A stretch of DNA of 60,890 nt from Liolophura sinensis (GCF_032854445.1 NW_027018190.1:1-60890); one strand, 5' to 3'. Positions 51,342-60,890 are shown, counted from the stretch's first letter. Numbers and translations are program-made. The notes: generated by a model from the sequence alone, not told the origin.

Positions 51342-54300
51342 CCATGGAAACCAATGAAATTTGCAATTTTTCAACAGCTGGAGATGCCTGGCCCAATTGC
51401 GCATCTTTTGGCACCTTATTGATGTGGGTCAGTGTTCAATTGTACTTTTTACAGCAGACTGTATCAAGTACCTTGTTGTTTTTATATACAAATGGTGTGG
51501 TTTTTCAACATGTAGATAAAGACATTGAGTTTGTCTTCGACTTAGAAGTAAGACAATTGCTGGATGAGTTAAATGGGCTTGGCCCAAAGATTTGACGTCT
51601 TCTGGGCTACCGAAGGGCACATAACTTATAATCAAAAGTTGAATATAGTAATGACCAGTCGCGATATTACATAGTAAATGTAGCCGAATTGAATTAGCAA
51701 AAACCCCAGGCAAAAATCCAAAAGTGGAAAAACTGTTCCAATGCTGCTGATAAGAGGCTAATCCGACGTATTTTGTGACGAGAAATCGAATGGTGCAAAC
51801 CGCGTTGCTCTCCGACCAATACTTTTGGCTGTAGCGACAATTGAATGAGCATTTATGTGAAAATCACGTGACCAGCAACGGCTCTTACTCCATGGAAACC
51901 AAGGAAATTTGCAATTTTTCAACAGCTGGAGATGCCTGGCCCAATTGCGCATCTTTTGGCACCTTATTGATGTGGGTCAGTGTTCAAATTGTACTTTTTA
52001 CAGCAGACTGTATCAAGTACCTTGTGTTTTTTATATACAAATGGTGTGGTTTTTCAACATGTAGATAAAGACATTGAGTTTGTCTTCGACTTAGAAGTAA
52101 GACAATTGCTGGATGAGTTAAATGGGCTTGGCCCAAAGATTTGACGTCTTCTGGGCTACCGAAGGGCACATAACTTATAATCAAAAGTTGACTATAGTAA
52201 TGACCAGTCGCGATATTACATAGTAAATGTAGCCGAATTGAATTAGCAAAAAGTCCAGGCAAAAATCCAAAAGTGGAAAAACTGTTCCAATGCTGCTGGT
52301 AAGAGGCTAATCCGACGTATTTTGTGACGAGAAATCGAATGGTGCAAACCGCGTTGCTCTCCGACCAACACTTATGGCTGTAGCTACAATTGAATGAGCA
52401 TTTATGTGAAAATCACGTGCCCAGCAACGGCTCTTACTCCATGGAAACCAAAGAAAATTGCAATTTTTTAACAGCTGGAGATGCCTGGCCCATTTGCGCA
52501 TCTTTTGGCACCTTATTGATGTGGGTCAGTGTTTAATTGTACTTTTTACAGCAGACTGTATCAAGTACCTTGTGTTTTTTATATACAAATGGTGTGGTTT
52601 TTCAACATGTAGATAAAGACATTGAGTTTGTCTTCGACTTAGAAGTAAGACAATTGCTGGGTGAGTTAAATGGGCTTGGCCCAAAGATTTGACGTCTTCT
52701 GGGCTACCGAAGGACACATAACTTATAATCAAAAGTTGACTATAGTAATCACCAGTCGCGATATTACATAGTAAATGTACCCGAGTTGAATTAGCAAAAA
52801 GCCCAGGCAAAAATCCCAAAGTGGAAAAACTGTTCCAATGCTGCTGGTAAGAGGCTAATCCGACGTATTTTGTGACGAGAAATCGAATGGTGCAAACCGC
52901 GTTGCTCTCCGACCAACACTTATGGCTGTAGCTACAATTGAATGAGCATTTATGTAAAAATCACGTGCGTAACAACGGCTCTTACTCCATGGAAACCAAG
53001 GAAATTTGCAATTTTTCAACAGCTGGAGATGCCTGGCCCAATTCCGCATCTTTTGGCACCTTATTGATGTGGGTCAGTTTTTAATTGTACTTTTTACAGC
53101 AGACTGTATCAAGTACCTTGTGTTTTTTATATACAAATGGTGTGGTTTTTCAACATGTAGATAAAGACATTGAGTTTGTCTTCGACTTAGAAGTAAGACA
53201 ATTGCTGGATGAGTTAAATGGGCTTGGCCCAAAGATTTGACGTCTTCTGGGCTACCGAAGGGCACATAACTTATAATCAAAAGTTGAATATAGTAATGAC
53301 CAGTCGCGATATTACATAGTAAATGTAGCCGAATTTAATTAGCAAAAAGCCCAGGCAAAAATCCCAAAGTGGAAAAACTGTTCCAATGCTGCTGGTAAGA
53401 GGCTAATCCGACGTATTTTGTGACGAGAAATCGAATGGTGCAAACCGCGTTGCTCTCCGACCAATACTTTTGGCTGTAGCGACAATTGAATGAGCATTTA
53501 TGTGAAAATCACGTGCCCAGCAACGGCTCTTACTCCATGGAAACCAAGGAAATTTGCAATTTTTCAACAGCTGGAGATGCCTGGCCCAATTGCGCATCTT
53601 TTGGCACCTTATTGATGTGGGTCAGTGTTTAATTGTACTTTTTACAGCAGACTGTATCAAGTACCTTGTGTTTTTTATATACAAATGGTGTGGTTTTTCA
53701 ACATGTAGATAAAGACATTGAGTTTGTCTTCGACTTAGAAGTAAGACAATTGCTGGATGAGTTAAATGGGCTTGGCCCAAAGATTTGACGTCTTCTGGGC
53801 TACCGAAGGGCACATAACTGATAATCAAAAGTTGAATATAGTAATGACCAGTCGCGATATTACATAGTAAATGTAGCCGAATTTAATTAGCAAAAAGCCC
53901 AGGCAAAAATCCCAAAGTGGAAAAACTGTTCCAATGCTGCTGGTAAGAGGCTAATCCGACGTATTTTGTGACGAGAAATCGAATGGTGCAAACCGCGTTG
54001 CTCTCCGACCAATACTTTTGGCTGTAGCGACAATTGAATGAGCATTTATGTGAAAATCACGTGCCCAGCAACGGCTCTTACTCCATGGAAACCAAGGAAA
54101 TTTGCAATTTTTCAACAGCTGGAGATGCCTGGCCCAATTGCGCATCTTTTGGCACCTTATTGATGTGGGTCAGTGTTTAATTGTACTTTTTACAGCAGAC
54201 TGTATCAAGTACCTTGTGTTTTTTATATACAAATGGTGTGGTTTTTCAACATGTAGATAAAGACATTGAGTTTGTCTTCGACTTAGAAGTAAGACAATTG

Positions 54301-55179
54301 CTGGATGAGTTAAATGGGCTTGGCCCAAAGATTTGACGTCTTCTGGGCTACCGAAGGGCACATAACTTATAATCAAAAGTTGATTATAGTAATGACCAGT
54401 CGCGATATTACATAAAATATGTAGCGGAATTTAATTAGCAAAAAGCCCAGGCAAAAATCCAAAAGTGGAAAAACTGTTCCAATGCTGCTGGTAAGAGGCT
54501 AATCCGACGTATTTTGTGACGAGAAATCGAATGGTGCAAACCGCGTTTGCTCTCTGACCAATACTTTTGGCTGTAGCGACAATTGAATGAGCATTTATGT
54601 GAAAATTACGTGCCTAACAACGGCTCTTACTCCATGGAAACCAAGGAAATTTGCAATTTTTCAACAGCTGGAGATGCCTGGCCCAATTGCGCATCTTTTG
54701 GCATCTTATTGATGTGGGTCAGTGTTTAATTGTACTTTTTACAGCAGACTGTATCAAGTACCTTGTGTTTTTTATATACAAATGGTGTGGTTTTTCAACA
54801 TGTAGATAAAGACATTGAGTTTGTCTTCGACTTAGAAGTAAGACAATTGCTGGATGAGTTAAATGGGCTTGGCCCAAAGATTTGACGTCTTCTGGGCTAC
54901 CGAAGGGCACATAACTTATAATCAAAAGTTGACTATAGTAATGACCAATCGCGATATTACATAGTAAATGTAGCCGAATTTAATTAGCAAAAAGCCCAGG
55001 CAAAAATCCAAAAGTGGAAAAACTGTTCCAATGCTGCTACTAAGAGGCTAATCCGACGTATTTTGAGACGAGAAATCGGATGGTGCAAACCGCGTTGCTC
55101 TCCGACCAATACTTTTGGCTGTAGCGACAATTGAATGAGCATTTATGTGAAAATCACGTGCCCAGCAACGGCTCTTACT
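51342..55179 (+). repeat. Zone B monomers upstream of the SINE
   Basis: Seven monomers (51342 to 54632). 51342 is of the same subtype as the SINE-bearing monomers but has no insertion. 52439 carries AGGACACATA and TAATCACC, markers also seen in the monomers anchored at 50250 and 57752. 54632 is preceded by AAAATTACGTG and followed by GGCATCTTATTG, features repeated at 59399. Confidence 0.85.
53648..53942 (+). other. Exon-like interval bounded by splice-site-like signals (representative)
   Basis: A 3' splice-site-like tract TACTTTTTACAG ends at 53,647 and a strong 5' splice-site-like CTG/GTAAGA starts its GT at 53,943, giving a 295-bp exon-like interval and a 253-bp intron-like interval per monomer (53,395-53,647). 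Both signals recur in most monomers of both zones, but the donor is lost in the CTACTAAG and CTGATAAG subtypes. No continuous reading frame spans the interval in a typical monomer, and chance is a realistic explanation. Confidence 0.25.
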
Positions 55180-55320
55180 CCATGGAAACCAAGGAAATTT
55201 GCAATTTTTCAACAGCTGGAGATGCCTGGCCCAATTGCGCATCTTTTGGCACCTTATTGATGTGGGTCAGTGTTCAATTGTACTTTTTACAGCAGACTGT
55301 ATCAAGTACCTTGTTGTTTT

Positions 55321-55335
55321 TATATACAAATGGTG
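55321..55335 (+). repeat. SINE target-site duplication, left, copy 1
   Basis: TATATACAAATGGTG, identical to 55,700-55,714. The terminal GTG also matches the start of the GTGAGTG tail, so the exact element boundary is ambiguous by a few bases. Confidence 0.93.
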
Positions 55336-55585
55336 AGTGAGTGAGTGCTTGGGGTTTAACGTCGTACTCAACAATTTTTCAGTCATATGACGACGAAGGA
55401 ATCATTAGGGTGCATGCACGTGTAATGTGCCTCCTTTGTTACAGGACGGATTTCCACCGCTCTTTTATTTAGTGCTGCATCACTGAGACGACTTACCGAA
55501 GGCAAGTAAGCCGCCCCGCCCGAGCCATTATACTGATACGGGTCAACCAGTCGTTGCACTATCCCCTTCATGCTGAACGCCAAGC

Positions 55586-55605
55586 GAGGAAGTTACAACT
55601 TCCTC
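55586..55605. repeat. Perfect inverted repeat in SINE body, copy 1
   Basis: GAGGAAGTT and its reverse complement AACTTCCTC are separated by two bases. It lies just downstream of the tRNA-like head in element orientation. The same structure is at 60,353-60,372 in copy 2. Confidence 0.9.
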
Positions 55606-55633
55606 TTTTAAAGTCTTAGGTGTGACTCGACCA

Positions 55634-55644
55634 AGGATTGATCC
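55634..55644 (-). promoter_or_regulatory. RNA polymerase III B box of SINE copy 1
   Basis: Minus-strand GGATCAATCCT matches GGTTCRANNCC at all but two positions. It lies 31 nt downstream of the A box, a normal internal-promoter spacing. Confidence 0.82.
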
Positions 55645-55675
55645 TGGATCTACCGGTCCCGAAGCGGACGCTCTA

Positions 55676-55687
55676 CCAACTGTGCTA
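55676..55687 (-). promoter_or_regulatory. RNA polymerase III A box of SINE copy 1
   Basis: Minus-strand TAGCACAGTTGG fits the A-box consensus TRGCNNAGYNGG at every position. It sits 12 nt from the 5' end of the element, as expected for a tRNA-derived head. Confidence 0.88.
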
Positions 55688-55699
55688 TCCGGGCCGGTC

Positions 55700-55714
55700 T
55701 ATATACAAATGGTG
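55700..55714 (+). repeat. SINE target-site duplication, right, copy 1
   Basis: Identical 15-mer to 55,321-55,335. After it the satellite resumes (TGGTTTTTCAAC) with no loss of monomer sequence. Confidence 0.93.
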
Positions 55715-58700
55715 TGGTTTTTCAACATGTAGATAAAGACATTGAGTTTGTCTTCGACTTAGAAGTAAGACAATTGCTGGATGAGTTAAATGGGCTTGGC
55801 CCAAAGATTTGACGTCTTCTGGGCTACCGAAGGGCACATAACTTATAATCAAAAGTTGAATATAGTAATGACCAGTCGCGATATTACATAGTAAATGTAG
55901 CCGAATTGAATTAGCAAAAAGCCCAGGCAAAAATCCCAAAGTGGAAAAACTGTTCCAATGCTGCTGGTAAGAGGCTAATCCGACGTATTTTGTGACGAGA
56001 AATCGAATGGTGCAAACCGCGTTGCTCTCCGACCAACACTTATGGCTGTAGCTACAATTGAATGAGCATTTATGTGAAAATCACGTGCCTAACAACGGCT
56101 CTTACTCCATGGAAACCAAGGAAATTTGCAATTTTTCAACAGCTGGAGATGCCTGGCCCAATTGCGCATCTTTTGGCACCTTATTGATGTGGGTCAGTGT
56201 TTAATTGTACTTTTTACAGCAGACTGTATCAAGTACCTTGTGTTTTTTATATACAAATGGTGTGGTTTTTCAACATGTAGATAAAGACATTGAGTTTGTC
56301 TTCGACTTAGAAGTAAGACAATTGCTGGATGAGTTAAATGGGCTTGGCCCAAAGATTTGACGTCTTCTGGGCTACCGAAGGGCACATAACTTATAATCAA
56401 AAGTTGATTATAGTAATGACCAGTCGCGATATTACATAGTAAATGTAGCCGAATTGAATTAGCAAAAAGCCCAGGCAAAAATCCCAAAGTGGAAAAACTG
56501 TTCCAATGCTGCTGATAAGAGGCTAATCCGACGTATTTTGTGACGAGAAATCGAATGGTGCAAACCGCGTTGCTCTCAGACCAATACTTTTGGCTGTAGC
56601 GACAATTGAATGAGCATTTATGTGAAAATCACGTGACCAGCAACGGCTCTTACTCCATGGAAACCAAGGAAATTTGCAATTTTTCAACAGCTGGAGATGC
56701 CTGGCCCAATTGCGCATCTTTTGGCACCTTATTGATGTGGGTCAGTGTTCAATTGTACTTTTTACAGCAGACTGTATCAAGTACCTTGTTGTTTTTATAT
56801 ACAAATGGTGTGGTTTTTCAACATGTAGATAAAGACATTGAGTTTGTCTTCGACTTAGAAGTAAGACAATTGCTGGATGAGTTAAATGGGCTTGGCCCAA
56901 AGATTTGACGTCTTCTGGGCTACCGAAGGGCACATAACTTATAATCAAAAGTTGATTATAGTAATGACCAGTCGCGATATTACATAGTAAATGTAGCCGA
57001 ATTGAATTAGCAGAAAGCCCAGGCAAAAATCCAAAAGTGGAAAAACTGTTCCAATGCTGCTACTAAGAGGCTAATCCGACGTATTTTGAGACGAGAAATC
57101 GGATGGTGCAAACCGCGTTGCTCTCCGACCAATACTTTTGGCTGTAGCGACAATTGAATGAGCATTTATGTGAAAATCACGTGCCCAGCAACGGCTCTTA
57201 CTCCATGGAAACCAAGGAAATTTGCAATTTTTCAACAGCTGGAGATGCCTGGCCCAATTGCGCATCTTTTGGCACCTTATTGATGTGAGTCAGTGTTCAA
57301 TTGTACTTTTTACAGCAGACTGTATCAAGTACCTTGTGTTTTTTATATACAAATGGTGTGGTTTTTCAACATGTAGATAAAGACATTGAGTTTGTCTTCG
57401 ACTTAGAAGTAAGACAATTGCTGGATGAGTTAAATGGGCTTGGCCCAAAGATTTGACGTCTTCTGGGCTACCGAAGGGCACATAACTTATAATCAAAAGT
57501 TGAATATAGTAATGACCAGTCGCGATATTACATAGTAAATGTAGCCGAATTTAATTAGCAAAAAGCCCAGGCAAAAATCCCAAAGTGGAAAAAACTGTTC
57601 CAATGCTGCTGGTAAGAGGCTAATCCGACGTATTTTGTGACGAGAAATCGAATGGTGCAAACCGCGTTGCTCTCCGACCAATACTTTTGGCTGTAGCGAC
57701 AATTGAATGAGCATTTATGTGAAAATCACGTGCCCAGCAACGGCTCTTACTCCATGGAAACCAAGGAAATTTGCAATTTTTCAACAGCTGGAGATGCCTG
57801 GCCCAATTGCGCATCTTTTGGCACCTTATTGATGTGGGTCAGTGTTTAATTGTACTTTTTACAGCAGACTGTATCAAGTACCTTGTGTTTTTTATATACA
57901 AATGGTGTGGTTTTTCAACATGTAGATAAAGACATTGAGTTTGTCTTCGACTTAGAAGTAAGACAATTGCTGGGTGAGTTAAATGGGCTTGGCCCAAAGA
58001 TTTGACGTCTTCTGGGGCTACCGAAGGACACATAACTTATAATCAAAAGTTGACTATAGTAATCACCAGTCGCGATATTACATAGTAAATGTAGCCGAAT
58101 TGAATTAGCAAAAAGCCCAGGCAAAAATCCCAAAGTGGAAAAACTGTTCCAATGCTGCTGGTAAGAGGCTAATCCGACGTATTTTGTGACGAGAAATCGA
58201 ATGGTGCAAACCGCGTTGCTCTCCGACCAACACTTTTGGCTGTAGCTACAATTGAATGAGCATTTATGTGAAAATCACGTGCGTAACAACGGCTCTTACT
58301 CCATGGAAACCAAGGAAATTTGCAATTTTTCAACAGCTGGAGATGCCTGGCCCAATTGCGCATCTTTTGGGCACCTTATTGATGTGGGTCAGTGTTTAAT
58401 TGTACTTTTTACAGCAGACTGTATCAAGTACCTTGTGTTTTTTTATATACAAATGGTGTGGTTTTTCAACATGTAGATAAAGACATTGAGTTTGTCTTCG
58501 ACTTAGAAGTAAGACAATTGCTGGGTGAGTTAAATGGGCTTGGCCCAAAGATTTGACGTCTTCTGGGCTACCGAAGGGCACATAACTTATAATCAAAAGT
58601 TGATTATAGTAATGACCAGTCGCGATATTACATAGTAAATGTAGAAGAATTTAATTAGCAAAAAGCCAGGCAAAAGTCCCAAAGTGGAAAAACTGTCCCA

Positions 58701-60087
58701 ATGCTGCTGGTAAGAGGCTAATCCGACGTATTTTGTGACGAGAAATCGAATGGTACAAACCGCGTAGCTCTCCGACCAATACTTTTGGCTGTAGCGACAA
58801 TTGAATGAGCATTTATGTGAAAATCACGTGCCCAGCAACGGCTCTTACTCCATGGAAACCAAGGAAATTTGCAATTTTTCAACAGCTGGAGATGCCTGGC
58901 CCAATTGCGCATCTTTTGGCACCTTATTGATGTGGGTCAGTGTTTAATTGTACTTTTTACAGCAGACTGTATCAAGTACCTTGTGTTTTTTATATACAAA
59001 TGGTGTGGTTTTTCAACATGTAGATAAAGACATTGAGTTTGTCTTCGACTTAGAAGTAAGACAATTGCTGGATGAGTTAAATGGGCTTGGCCCAAAGATT
59101 TGACGTCTTCTGGGCTACCGAAGGGCACATAACTTATAATCAAAAGTTGATTATAGTAATGACCAGTCGCGATATTACATAAAATATGTAGCGGAATTGA
59201 ATTAGCAAAAAGCCCAGGCAAAAATCCAAAAGTGGAAAAACTGTTCCAATGCTGCTGGTAAGAGGCTAATCCGACGTATTTTGTGACGAGAAATCGAATG
59301 GTGCAAACCGCGTTTGCTCTCTGACCAATACTTTTGGCTGTAGCGACAATTGAATGAGCATTTATGTGAAAATTACGTGCCTAACAACGGCTCTTACTCC
59401 ATGGAAACCAAGGAAATTTGCAATTTTTCAACAGCTGGAGATGCCTGGCCCAATTGCGCATCTTTTGGCATCTTATTGATGTGGGTCAGTGTTTAATTGT
59501 ACTTTTTACAGCAGACTGTATCAAGTACCTTGTGTTTTTTATATACAAATGGTGTGGTTTTTCAACATGTAGATAAAGACATTGAGTTTGTCTTCGACTT
59601 AGAAGTAAGACAATTGCTGGATGAGTTAAATGGGCTTGGCCCAAAGATTTGACGTCTTCTGGGCTACCGAAGGGCACATAACTTATAATCAAAAGTTGAT
59701 TATAGTAATGACCAATCGCGATATTACATAGTAAATGTAGCCGAATTTAATTAGCAAAAAGCCCAGGCAAAAATCCAAAAGTGGAAAAACTGTTCCAATG
59801 CTGCTACTAAGAGGCTAATCCGACGTATTTTGAGACGAGAAATCGGATGGTGCAAACCGCGTTGCTCTCCGACCAATACTTTTGGCTGTAGCGACAATTG
59901 AATGAGCATTTATGTGAAAATCACGTGCCCAGCAACGGCTCTTACTCCATGGAAACCAAGGAAATTTGCAATTTTTCAACAGCTGGAGATGCCTGGCCCA
60001 ATTGCGCATCTTTTGGCACCTTATTGATGTGGGTCAGTGTTCAATTGTACTTTTTACAGCAGACTGTATCAAGTACCTTGTTGTTTT

Positions 60088-60102
60088 TATATACAAATGG
60101 TG
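60088..60102 (+). repeat. SINE target-site duplication, left, copy 2
   Basis: Same 15-mer as at copy 1, offset by exactly 4,767 bp. Confidence 0.93.
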
Positions 60103-60352
60103 AGCGAGTGAGTGCTTGGGGTTTAACGTCGTACTCAACAATTTTTCAGTCATATGACGACGAAGGAATCATTAGGGTGCATGCACGTGTAATGTGCCTC
60201 CTTTGTTGCAGGACGGATTTCCACCGCTCTTTTATTTAGTGCTGCATCACTGAGACGACTTACCGAAGGCAAGTAAGCCGCCCCGCCCGAGCCATTATAC
60301 TGATACGGGTCAACCAGTCGTTGCACTATCCCCTTCATGCTGAACGCCAAGC

Positions 60353-60372
60353 GAGGAAGTTACAACTTCCTC
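60353..60372. repeat. Perfect inverted repeat in SINE body, copy 2
   Basis: Same 9-bp arms and 2-base centre as at 55,586-55,605. Confidence 0.9.
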
Positions 60373-60400
60373 TTTTAAAGTCTTAGGTGTGACTCGACCA

Positions 60401-60411
60401 AGGATTGATCC
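60401..60411 (-). promoter_or_regulatory. RNA polymerase III B box of SINE copy 2
   Basis: Identical to the B box of copy 1 (GGATCAATCCT on the minus strand). Confidence 0.82.
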
Positions 60412-60442
60412 TGGATCTACCGGTCCCGAAGCGGACGCTCTA

Positions 60443-60454
60443 CCAACTGTGCTA
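60443..60454 (-). promoter_or_regulatory. RNA polymerase III A box of SINE copy 2
   Basis: Identical to the A box of copy 1 (TAGCACAGTTGG on the minus strand). Confidence 0.88.
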
Positions 60455-60466
60455 TCCGGGCCGGTC

Positions 60467-60481
60467 TATATACAAATGGTG
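60467..60481 (+). repeat. SINE target-site duplication, right, copy 2
   Basis: Same 15-mer as at copy 1, followed by the uninterrupted satellite. Confidence 0.93.
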
Positions 60482-60890
60482 TGGTTTTTCAACATGTAGA
60501 TAAAGACATTGAGTTTGTCTTCGACTTAGAAGTAAGACAATTGCTGGATGAGTTAAATGGGCTTGGCCCAAAGATTTGACGTCTTCTGGGCTACCGAAGG
60601 GCACATAACTTATAATCAAAAGTTGAATATAGTAATGACCAGTCGCGATATTACATAGTAAATGTAGCCGAATTGAATTAGCAAAAAGCCCAGGCAAAAA
60701 TCCCAAAGTGGAAAAACTGTTCCAATGCTGCTGGTAAGAGGCTAATCCGACGTATTTTGTGACGAGAAATCGAATGGTGCAAACCGCGTTGCTCTCCGAC
60801 CAACACTTATGGCTGTAGCTACAATTGAATGAGCATTTATGTGAAAATCACGTGCCTAACAACGGCTCTTACTCCATGGAAACCAAGGAA

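Larger units (their letters stand above)
55336..55699 (-). mobile_element. tRNA-derived SINE, copy 1, inserted in a satellite monomer
   Basis: A 364-bp insertion unrelated to the satellite, flanked by a perfect 15-bp target-site duplication. Read on the minus strand, it starts at 55,699 with a tRNA-like head of about 75 nt containing good A and B boxes of an RNA polymerase III promoter. A body of about 250 nt follows, and the element ends in ACTCACTCACTC, a short simple-repeat tail. A 20-nt perfect inverted repeat (55,586-55,605) and a hairpin near the 3' end (CGTCGT at 55,360 pairing with ACGACG at 55,390) are present. SINEs have no coding capacity and move using the reverse transcriptase of a partner LINE. 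The 3' region (GAAAAATTGTTGAGTACGAC on the minus strand) and body resemble SINEs widespread in bivalves and gastropods, possibly of the Nin-DC or Meta type. That family assignment is from memory and unverified. A 66-codon minus-strand open frame inside it is incidental. Confidence 0.92.
55180..59946 (+). repeat. 4,767-bp higher-order unit carrying a SINE
   Basis: Eight monomers (55180, 56107, 56655, 57203, 57752, 58301, 58850, 59399). The first is 927 bp long because of a SINE plus its 15-bp target-site duplication. The next SINE-bearing monomer starts exactly 4,767 bp later. Removing 379 bp leaves 4,388 bp, eight monomers of about 548.5 bp. Similarity between the two copies also extends leftward: 54632 matches 59399 and 54083 resembles 58850, while 53535 and 58301 differ. 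The actual duplication breakpoint therefore probably lies near 58.4-58.85 kb. Confidence 0.85.
60103..60466 (-). mobile_element. tRNA-derived SINE, copy 2 (duplicated with the array)
   Basis: Same length (364 bp), orientation, insertion site and target-site duplication as copy 1. By eye I find two differences: GAGCGAG against GAGTGAG at the tail, and TTGTTGCAGG against TTGTTACAGG in the body. Identity of insertion site and flanks shows that this copy arose by duplication of the surrounding satellite, not by a second retroposition. Confidence 0.92.
20299..60890 (+). repeat. Satellite array zone B (about 548-bp homogeneous monomers)
   Basis: Same satellite family and orientation as zone A, but a distinct and far more uniform subfamily. 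CCATGG-phase anchors: 20633, 21181, 21729, 22278, 22826, 23373, 23921, 24469, 25016, 25564, 26112, 26661, 27209, 27756, 28304, 28852, 29400, 29949, 30497, 31045, 31593, 32140, 32688, 33237, 33785, 34332, 34883, 35433, 35982, 36530, 37078, 37626, 38174, 38722, 39270, 39818, 40366, 40914, 41462, 42010, 42558, 43106, 43654, 44202, 44752, 45300, 45848, 46395, 46944, 47490, 48038, 48586, 49153, 49700, 50250, 50797, 51342, 51890, 52439, 52987, 53535, 54083, 54632, 55180, 56107, 56655, 57203, 57752, 58301, 58850, 59399, 59947, 60874. A few copies have a mutated site (TTCATGG at 44202 and 45300; others near 46944, 47490, 50797). Diagnostic spellings: GAGCATTTATGTGAAAATC, CAACAGCTGGAGATGCC, GCTTGGCCC, GTCTTCGACTTAG, GATATTACATAG. 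The (c)-like spellings GGCACCTTATTGATGTGGG and TATCAAGTACC suggest descent from a zone A subtype c monomer. Confidence 0.97.
59947..60890 (+). repeat. Start of second SINE-bearing higher-order unit (cut by window end)
   Basis: Contains the second SINE-bearing monomer and 17 bases of the next monomer after its anchor at 60874. It is nearly identical to 55180 onward. The rest of the unit lies outside the window. Confidence 0.88.

Noticed and set aside
55383-55583. 66-codon minus-strand coding frame inside the SINE
   Set aside because: SINEs are non-coding and the frame lies across the body without any known motif. It is repeated at 60,150-60,350 only because the element was duplicated.
55622-55699. 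Functional tRNA gene on the minus strand
   Set aside because: The A and B boxes are present, but the segment is the head of a SINE with a long body, tail and target-site duplications. A tRNA-like fold was not verified.
55336-60466. Two independent SINE insertions at a hot spot
   Set aside because: Identical site, orientation, length and target duplication, only two differences, and matching neighbouring monomers over kilobases all indicate one insertion copied by array duplication.
1-60890. More than 150 short open frames on both strands (60-140 codons)
   Set aside because: They recur at the 548-551 bp monomer period, overlap each other on both strands, are cut by single-base indels between copies and show no recognisable domain. 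They are by-products of a repeat lacking stops in some frames.
1-60890. CRISPR-like or other prokaryotic repeat array
   Set aside because: The repeats are directly contiguous 548-551 bp units without unique spacers, and the inserted element is a eukaryotic SINE.

Overview
The window is a single long tandem-repeat (satellite DNA) array with no recognisable protein-coding gene, rRNA gene, functional tRNA gene, CRISPR array or bacterial signal. About 110 head-to-tail copies of one AT-rich monomer of roughly 548-551 bp run from the first base to the last, all in the same orientation. I phased them on a CCATGG (NcoI-type) site that occurs once in almost every copy. Many short open frames exist on both strands, but they recur at the monomer period and are by-products of the repeat.

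The source is a eukaryote, most likely a mollusc. The only non-satellite sequence is a 364-bp tRNA-derived SINE, present twice. Its tRNA-like head, body and (ACTC)n-type 3' tail resemble SINEs I know from bivalves and gastropods. The assignment rests on family resemblance, not on a search.

Layout. Zone A (1 to about 20,300) has longer monomers, mostly 550-556 bp, of at least three subtypes (a, b, c). They form irregular mixtures, one trimeric higher-order repeat (HOR; 5,191-8,511) and a dimeric HOR (11,267-14,571). Zone B (about 20,300 to 60,890) has 547-550 bp monomers of one much more homogeneous family that looks closest to subtype c. The switch happens inside one chimeric monomer near 20,285-20,305.

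Zone B is built from short-lived local HORs: 8-mer and 5-mer units (20.6-32 kb), a second 5-mer (31.6-36.4 kb), dimers (38.2-40.4 and 43.7-45.8 kb), an indel-rich mosaic (46-51 kb), and an 8-mer of 4,767 bp that carries the SINE (54-60.9 kb). The two SINE copies share site, target-site duplication and all but two bases, so the element inserted once and was then copied by array expansion. Older SINE-free versions of the same monomer subtype are still present at 48.6 and 51.3 kb.

No novel enzyme or defence system is visible. What deserves a second look is the array's evolutionary record (HOR birth, SINE hitch-hiking, a sharp family boundary), patchy indel density that may mark assembly error, and several short motifs kept in nearly every monomer (an imperfect 26-nt hairpin, a CACGTG site, splice-site-like signals) that could reflect function or ancestry.
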